From Zygnema cylindricum (Eukaryota > Streptophyta > Zygnematophyceae > Zygnematales > Zygnemataceae): a stretch of DNA of 47,377 nucleotides. Below, piece after piece: positions 41,456-47,377 of the stretch (the first letter of the stretch is position 1; every line of letters begins with the position of its first letter). The notes beneath the pieces are model-generated. The model was not told the DNA's origin. It saw nothing but the letters and a program-made list of their open reading frames with translations, and did no database searches. The position numbers were made by a program, and so were the translations under genes. The DNA lies in the NCBI GenBank assembly GCA_037447655.1, contig JBBHKE010001881.1:141917-189293 (forward strand), written 5' to 3'.

Positions 41456-42118
41456 TCACCTCCTTTCTTTTTCATCCACATTAAATCCACTTTCCCTCTT
41501 GCAATTCAAACAACCAGCCCCATCCCCAACCTGCAACACATACCCGGATGATAACCCTTTTACAGGCACATCTTCACAAGCGACATCACACCAAGTAGTG
41601 ATGTCAAATCCATCCACCCCCAAATATTCCCAACAAACACTAGTCCCCACTAAGTTCCTCATAAGATCTACATCTTCCGTACTCATATTTTTATCCATAA
41701 TAATTACCCCATTTTCTGAACTTCCCTCACTCTCTCCCATGGAATTCTTTCCACTATCACTTTCTATTTTAATTCCCAATAAATATTTCTTCTCCCCTAA
41801 ACCTTTAATCAAATATTTCTCTTCTCCCCTATCCTTTAAAACCTCTTCGAGTTTCACTCCCCCCCTTTCCTCGGAATCCGTTGAAGTCTCCCTTTCCGAC
41901 CAGATTTCTGTTTCCCTATTATTTATAAAATTATCCTCATTAATTTTATCTTTCCCGTTTTCACTTATGGATCCTAGATGTGACTTTCTCATCTCTAAGT
42001 CATACACTCTACACTCCTCGACATCCTCAAGTACCTCCTCTCTCTTTACTTCCCTTATACCTCCAAAAGCACACTGTTGCCTTCGTGCAATTTCTGTGTA
42101 CTTTTCTCTCTTCCTCAT
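41456..42118 (-). CDS. copia F mini-pol: fused pol fragments without catalytic sites
   Basis: 220 open residues that align piecewise with copia A pol: RRQQCAFGGI (protease leader), EDVEECRVYDLEMRK (integrase C-terminus, A has GYIVYDLKMED), KKYLLGIKIESDSGK (RT thumb, A has NYILGIQVERDR), SSENGVIIMDKNMS (A has EEEGVIVLD), and SSGYVLQVGDGAGCLNCKRE (RNase H, A has SGYVLYVGDGACCWSS). Missing are DSGAS, the integrase D-D-E core, YVDD and the RNase H active site. It starts at an ATG directly after the gag TGA in the same frame. Confidence 0.6.
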   Translation of the reverse strand: MRKREKYTEIARRQQCAFGGIREVKREEVLEDVEECRVYDLEMRKSHLGSISENGKDKINEDNFINNRETEIWSERETSTDSEERGGVKLEEVLKDRGEEKYLIKGLGEKKYLLGIKIESDSGKNSMGESEGSSENGVIIMDKNMSTEDVDLMRNLVGTSVCWEYLGVDGFDITTWCDVACEDVPVKGLSSGYVLQVGDGAGCLNCKRESGFNVDEKERR

Positions 42119-43253
42119 TCAACCGATGTGAAGAAGCTCCAATTTTTCTTCATCCTCTTTCTCCTCTTCCTCTTCGTCCTCCTTATCCACATTCCAACTT
42201 CTAAGTTTTTCCAAACAAGGGCATTCCTCCATATAATGACCCGGCTCCCTACAAAAGAAGCAAACCCTTTTTTTCAAAGCTCCCGTGTCTTTTCCTCTCC
42301 CTCTTTTTCCACCAAAGTTCCGATAAGGTTTACCTTTGTCTTTCTTCCTCTCATCACGCTTCCACTCGTCACCACCGTTCCTCTCATCACGCTTTCGCCA
42401 ATCACCGCCGTTCCTCTTGTCACGCTTCCGCCAATCACCACCAGCTGTAAATGCATTCACCCTGTCACTTCCCCTACGAAGCTCCAAAGTGCTTTCCCTC
42501 ACAAAAATTGTCCCCATGGTAAAGCTCCAAGTCCATGAGAACCACCAAGTGCCTGCATACGACAAATGATGTTTTCATACTCATCTGGGAGTTTCATAAG
42601 TAGTGTATTAATCTTACTCTCCTCAGATTTTACATATCCCGCACTAGCTAGCTCAACATATAACGCAACAATATCATTGCAAAACTCTATCATGCTATCG
42701 CCTTTATAAACATAGGCCTTTATTTCCTGTTTTACTAATTGTTGCCTTTGAAAAGTATCACTCTTATAAATCTGACTTAGTGCTTCCCCTATCTTTGAAG
42801 ACTTGGTTAGACTTAAAAGAGTGATAGCTATCGACTTAGACACATATCTAAGTATGAGATGTTTTGCTATAGTGTTTTTGTATTCCCATATTTTTCTGTC
42901 ATTTTCTTCAATTTTAATCACTACATGTGGTGCCATAGCTGAGAGCCTAGCTCCCCTCACCATAGGTGTCCTTTTTCCTTCTCCCCTATTTCCCCATCCA
43001 CGGAAAGGTTTTTCCCTTCACCTTCCGTTGCATCTGAACTCCGGATGATATTTTGGGCAGCCTCAGATGATTCTCCATAGTAAGCTCCTCTAAAGCCAGG
43101 TGGTAGACATCTCACTTGTCCCGCAACAATTCCCCATAAGTGCTTCTCGAAAAGCAATCCCTCCATTGTAAACGCCTAATAAGTGAAGCCTGTTCCATCA
43201 AACATAGGCACCCTAGATGGTGGGCCCATAACCTGAAACTCTGAGACCTCCAT
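42119..43253 (-). pseudogene. copia F gag, nearly intact
   Basis: The ATG at 43253 is in the LTR (MEVSEFQVMGPPSRVPMF). One TAG follows FDGTGFTY, and one shift lies near 42960. Long open parts: EGLLFEKHLWGIVAGQVRCL, NTIAKHLILRYVSKSIAITL, YKGDSMIEFCNDIVALYVEL and KLPDEYENIICRMQALGG. A basic repeat (GGDWRKRDKRN, GGDWRKRDERN, GGDEWKRDERK) precedes the zinc knuckle CFFCREPGHYMEEC. It ends in acidic EEEEKEDEEKLELLHIG, then TGA-ATG joins the mini-pol. Confidence 0.75.
43218..43233 (-). promoter_or_regulatory. primer binding site of copia F
   Basis: GGTTATGGGCCCACCA on -; all 16 bases complement the anticodon arm of plant initiator tRNA-Met (TGGTGGGCCCATAACC). The best match among the elements here. 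Confidence 0.75.
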
Positions 43254-44422
43254 TGGCCCTCAGAGTAGGCAGATCCAAAGAAGCTAATCTAGATAGTTCC
43301 GACTCCAAACTTGATATAAACCCAAATGATTGACCCCTTGACAGTCAGAACCCCAATAAAGATTCACCCCTATGAAATAACACCTTCTGTGTGCTCAGTT
43401 CCACCACATAATGCAAAGTTAGAATATGAGATTTGGACACATTCACCCACTTTGACTTTCCCTTAGAAATGCAGCCACCCTGGCAGACAAAACCTCTGAC
43501 CGACTACACCCTTGTGTAGCGTGGACTCCCCTGAGTCTGTAGCAAAAAGAATCACTGAAAGTGGTCAAGTAAATTGATAGTTATGGCTGCCCAAAGTTGG
43601 CCATTTATACAAGGTGCTCTCTCGGAGAGAGGGTCCTATCTGTCAAATTTTTCTAAGTCCTATCTCCCTCTAAAACTCTATCTACTGAAGTACGACACCA
43701 ATTAAAATACTGTGTCGTACAGAAAAGTACAGGTGCCGGTGTACTTTCTGTACGGCCATAGTACGACATGGCCAAAATGTTGACACATGTCATATCTGGA
43801 TTCGTTTCCGTAATCCCCGGAGTTGCCGCAATCCAATGTAGCTTTGCCACGTGTCACTCAATGTGGCGCTGATCGCAAACCGCCAAAATCCTACTCCGCG
43901 ATCTCGGCATCCTTCGCGGTCGTCCGATCGAAACTGGATTTCAATCGTGGACGTCATAAATACTTGCGCGGTATTCTTTCCGACGTCAAACAAAATGCGC
44001 GGTATTTATTTCGTAGCCGTACCGTACGTCGTACTTTACACAACTGTTTCTATGCATTATGTATATAGTTCCCGTTAAATGAATTAGTCAAATTGTAACT
44101 ATTTATATAACTATCATACACAATATACCCTATCCCATAACCTAGACTATTAGGATAAGGTTACCGGTTACTGCGGGTTTGACACAGGTAGGTACCAGGA
44201 TCAAATCCTGGCTCCGTGAAACTACCTTTTAGAAAACCCAATGGAACAACTGCCTGTCTCTCTCTAGACAGCACAGGCAGCCATGGCTAACTCCTCCTCT
44301 AGTCTTCAGTGACTGCGACAAGTGTGGGGACTTGAGTGAGGAGTTACAGGCAGGCTGTCAATATCTACTATTTGCTTTTTATTTTGCAATCTCCAAACCT
44401 ATAAAATACTTGAATTCCAACA
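43234..44422 (-). repeat. copia F 5' LTR
   Basis: 1,189 bp, the partner of 40045-41234. The two are very similar over their length, so F is among the younger insertions. Confidence 0.88.
44138..44359 (+). ncRNA. tRNA-like plus hairpin module in copia F 5' LTR
   Basis: A-box-like TAGACTATTAGG (44143-44154) and GATAAGG, B box GGATCAAATCC (44198-44208), TTTT (44227-44230). The hairpin at 44274-44359 has outer stem GGCAGCC/GGCTGTC and loop CAGTGACTGCGACAAGT. Confidence 0.52.
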
Positions 44423-45163
44423 AAAGAGGAGCGGTAATCTTAGATGATCAGATGAGTCCAGAAGAAAGGGAGTTCATGAAGTTTATTCCGTAAAGGCAGG
44501 TTGTAGGAAGCTTGATTTACTTTATGAATTGTACCTGACTGGACATAGCTGCAGCAGTCGCAGTCCTCAGTAGGAGTCTCAATGATCCTAGGAAGAGAGA
44601 CTGGGAGGCAACCAAGAGAGTCATGAGATACTTGGTAGGAACCGGGGATTTATGGTTGCACTTGGGAGGGGAGCACACTAACATCACCACCTCGAGTGGT
44701 GTCAATTATGGGGATACACTTATGAGAAGATGCATTTCTTGGTATGTGTTGTATGTGGGAGAAGGTGCTTGCTGTTGGAGTAGCAAGCAACAAAAGGTGG
44801 TTGCTCAATCCACTATGGAGGTTGAGTACAAGGCCTCTTGTTCTTCTGTGAAAGAGTTGATGTGGGTCAAGTCTTTATTGCAATAACTGGGATATATGAA
44901 GGAGGGAGTGCTTGAAGTGTTTTTTGATAAACAAGCTACCATTGCAATTGCAGCTAATCCAGAACATCATTTCAAGGCTATACGAATAGACATAAGATTA
45001 AGTTTTTAGAGGGAAAAGGTTGAAAACAAAATTGTGAATCTTGTGTATAAGGGTGATGGGGAAATGGTGGCTGATATGATGACCAAACCTGTGCCCCCTA
45101 CCAAGTTAAAATACTCTAGAGAGAAGTGTGGATTAAAAGAGAAATTGAACTTAGACTAAAAAA
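44423..45163 (+). pseudogene. B-type copia RNase H fragment on +
   Basis: AVILDDQMSPEEREFMKFIP, QVVGSLIYFMNCT, LDIAAAVAVLSRSLNDPRKR, EHTNITTSSGVNYGDTLMRR, AQSTMEVEYKASCSSVKELM and ADMMTKPVPPTKLKY. Stops at FIP*RQ, NCT*LD, LLQ*LG and LSF*RE. It starts abruptly at the F LTR. Confidence 0.8.
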
Positions 45164-45172
45164 TAAGTGGAG

Positions 45173-46177
45173 TGTTGAAATCACTAGATAAAGACGATAT
45201 TTTTTAGGTCTAAATTAATAAATAAAATTAAAAGAGAAAGCGTAGGCAGCCTGCCTCCACCTCCTCTCTCTAGCCCTCATACTTGTTGTAGTAACCGAAG
45301 GAAAGAGAAGGTGGTAGAGCCATGGCTGCCTCAGTTCCATAAGCAGGACTAAAGAGTGACATAAGTCACTCTCAAAAAAAGGTTAAGTCTGGAAGTACTC
45401 GAACCTCTTACCGGCAGAGCGAGGCGTAACCGTCAGCTCTAACCGGTCAGTCGTAAGAGTTCGTTAGACTACATAGGGTTTGAATTGTATTAAAACAGTG
45501 TTAAAGGACTTTAATCCGATTAACGAAATTACGGATGTAGAAAAAAGAGCTTAGTTAAAATTTAGTACGAGTCTGAGTCTGCACGAAACAAATGTACCAA
45601 ACATTAGTTTCAACGGCTATTGTTAAAAGCCGGTTTGGATCTGAAGGCTCGCATCATCGCCAAGATCTCGGAATGGCCATTTTGGCGGTTTTCGTGCGTG
45701 ACATGACCTGCCGCCACGTGGTTAGATAGCATTGGAAATCGGGAATCCCGGAGAGCATGAGGACAAGTCTGGAGGAGACAGATGTCCACTCCATAGCCTT
45801 GTCGTACACAGGCCGTACAGAAAGGACATCAGCCGTAATACCTTTTTGTACTGTACAGTCTTTTGATTGGTTCGTACCTTAATAGATAGGGGTTGTGAGA
45901 GGGGTTTACGACTTAGGGAATTTAGGAGGTAGCCGCCTCTCTCCAACAATCTTGTATAAATATTGGCATTTTTGCCACTTTATAACTAATCGCCTGGTTA
46001 TGCGTTTTCAGTGATTCTTTTTGCTGCAGTATCAGGGGAGTCTAGACTGCACACGGGTTCAGTTAGATTGTTTGTTTGCCTGCTTGGGTAGCAGTGGTCC
46101 TAGTTGAAAGGGGGTTAGTCAAAAACTACCTATAAGCTTCTTGAATTTTGTAGCCCAATGGGGGACACATAATTGCA
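45173..46177 (+). repeat. diverged B-type LTR on +
   Basis: 1,005 bp, TGTTGAAATCACTAG...ACATAATTGCA, following a degraded purine tract AAAAATAAGTGGAG. More diverged than the other B LTRs. Near its end on + a potential gag start is lost (AATGGGGGACAC keeps an ATG). Confidence 0.82.
45242..45460 (-). ncRNA. tRNA-like plus hairpin module in diverged B-type LTR
   Basis: On - GACCGGTTAGAGC (45436-45448) is a textbook tRNA D arm. The B box GGTTCGAGTAC (45395-45405) differs from the consensus at one base, and T7 follows at 45374-45380. The hairpin at 45242-45332 has a perfect 8-bp outer stem AGGCAGCC/GGCTGCCT and inner CCACCTTCTCT/AGAGAGGAGGTGG. The tRNA head looks different from that of the other LTRs. 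Confidence 0.52.
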
Positions 46178-47304
46178 ATAGTTACGTGCGACCGTTTTGG
46201 CAGTTGACCTAACATTATGACAAATGTGGCGCGACTTTTTTTGTTTAGTGACGCCTTCGACAAACCCTAAAGTTTTTCAGCAGGATCCATGTCAGCAAAA
46301 TCTAAAGATTGCGCCAGCTGTAGAAAATCCCTGCCAATCAGGTGCGTGTTTGTATGTGCCACATCTAAAAACAAATGTGAACCAAGATTTGTAAATATAT
46401 CGTTGTAAATAAAATTATCGTGTCACGCTTCGCCACGTCAAAAAACCATACTTGAGAAATAAACAAACAAACAAGTACATAAGGTTATATTTATATTTAG
46501 TTGTTGGATTTTTTTTTTCTGGCCACGACTAAAAATAGCGAGGCTGAAAATTTATGAGTTTCCGTACAATCTTGACTCGGATCCTACGTGGCACCCGAAA
46601 GTCGATTTTAGGGTACTTTGGCATGTAACCGAAACTTTAGTCTTGTAACTTTGTTTTTAGCGAAGATTTTCCGTACTACTTTCAAAGGATCCGTATGTAA
46701 AGAAATGAAATCGTTACTTTAAATTGTGAAGTGTGTAGACGTCGGTGTAATTTGTGACGGTTGTAGACGACTACAAAACTCGCGACAATTGATGACGTTT
46801 ACAAAATAGCGAAGGTTATAGACGTCTAGCTACTTGTGACATTGTAGATGTTTAGGGTTTGTGAAATTTTGACGTCACGCTCAAATCATGACAGCGTCAA
46901 CGTCACAAATTCAAAAACATTCCGCCATGGTTTCCCGATTTTGTTTTTCAGTAATTTCTCACTCTACTTGCTATCAAAATACGCCCAAAGATAGTAAAAA
47001 GAAATCGTATTTATAGATCTTTCATTTGGTACCATTATTGACGTTTTTCATTGCAAGATTTGTGAAATAAACGCGGAAGCGGGAGAGGGGAGAGAGAGAG
47101 GATCTTTCACGGACTTTGCTTTTGTGAAATAGCGTCTGTTGGTCGAGACCCCCTCCACGGCCCCTGTACGGAAAAAATCGCACAGAAAAAAGTCATGCAC
47201 AGGCTGGAAACTTGCAGGGAGTTTTTTTTTTGTACTTCCATCACAAAAAATGTCAAAAACTTTCGACACGTGCGACAGCATCTGGCTATTCGCTCACCTC
47301 ATGG
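46178..47304. other. intergenic region, no gene seen
   Basis: Unique-looking sequence right of the retrotransposon cluster. Between about 46735 and 46910 the words GACGT, GACGTC and TGACG occur many times. A GA run is at 47076-47100. No coding sequence was recognised. Confidence 0.45.
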
Positions 47305-47348
47305 AACTTTATTTAAAATCACCTCGCGAGGTGATTTTATATAAAGTT
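47305..47348. repeat. 44-bp near-perfect palindrome
   Basis: Arms of 22 bp (AACTTTAT, one mismatch, TAAAATCACCTCG) meet at a CG|CG centre (TCGCGA). The arms continue imperfectly outward (CTCA.CT on both sides). It could form a stable hairpin or be the core of a longer inverted repeat running off the window. Confidence 0.8.
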
Positions 47349-47377
47349 TGAAGATGAGCTGGAAGGACGAGAAAGTG

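Larger units (their letters stand above)
40045..44422 (-). mobile_element. non-autonomous copia element F
   Basis: LTRs 40045-41234 and 43234-44422 (1,190 and 1,189 bp, TGAAACTCTG...TTCCAACA). The interior is only 2.0 kb: gag with zinc knuckle, then a 220-residue frame made of joined pol fragments without catalytic motifs. The flanks GTAGG and AAAGA do not match, so the element may be flanked by rearranged DNA. Closely related to A and B. Confidence 0.85.

Noticed and set aside
41421-42131. 236-residue frame on +
   Set aside because: Antisense shadow of the copia F mini-pol; Ser/Pro-rich with no homology I recognise.

Overview
The window looks like nuclear DNA of a land plant. It has one intron-containing plant cell-wall gene and is otherwise AT-rich intergenic DNA and a deep nest of LTR retrotransposons. 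The Ty3/gypsy elements end in a PHD finger and several Ty1/copia families have a primer site matching the anticodon arm of plant initiator tRNA-Met; a bryophyte such as a liverwort is a reasonable guess, but that is inference.

Region 1 (1-8430) is the genic part. The 3' end of an unidentified gene reads in from the left edge on +. A xyloglucan endotransglucosylase/hydrolase (XTH) gene lies on - (exons at 5893-5701, 4551-4358, 3133-2980, 2418-1942). Its last exon runs into an extensin-like proline-rich tail. One expected internal exon could not be found. The introns hold a degenerate minisatellite and a long GA-rich tract. Four MITE-like copies with similar TACACC...TTATTAG ends are scattered through the region.

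Region 2 (8430-36306) is a nest that can be unpicked by target-site duplications (TSDs). The base is a decayed gypsy element G (+), interrupted by: an inverted gypsy fragment; a full copia element A (10173-16592, -, TSD AATGT/AATGC, splitting the NADGLS motif of G); a full copia element B (18160-34074, +, TSD TCCTT, splitting the PHD finger of G); and a solo A-type LTR (34830-35876, TSD GATTG). B is itself interrupted by copia C in its 5' LTR (19118-22363), a solo A LTR in gag (23087-24143, TSD TATGA), and a gag-only copia D in gag (TSD GAATA). A later inversion, with one breakpoint inside an LTR of D, flipped 27209-30574. The D target site is therefore GAATA at 24197-24201 and its reverse complement TATTC at 29711-29715.

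Region 3 (36307-46177) has a deleted B-type element on -, a non-autonomous element F (40045-44422) with a frame-preserving mini-pol, and a B-type RNase H plus LTR on +. Region 4 (46178-47377) is intergenic and ends in a near-perfect 44-bp palindrome.

The most unusual signal is shared by all nine LTRs (whole or interrupted) of families A, B and F. Each carries, antisense to its retrotransposon, a tRNA-like segment with A and B boxes (most followed by a T-run), then a long hairpin whose stem differs in sequence between families but stays paired while its loop (CAGTGACTGCGACAAGT) is conserved. These families also start gag inside the last 20 bp of the LTR and translate through the primer binding site.
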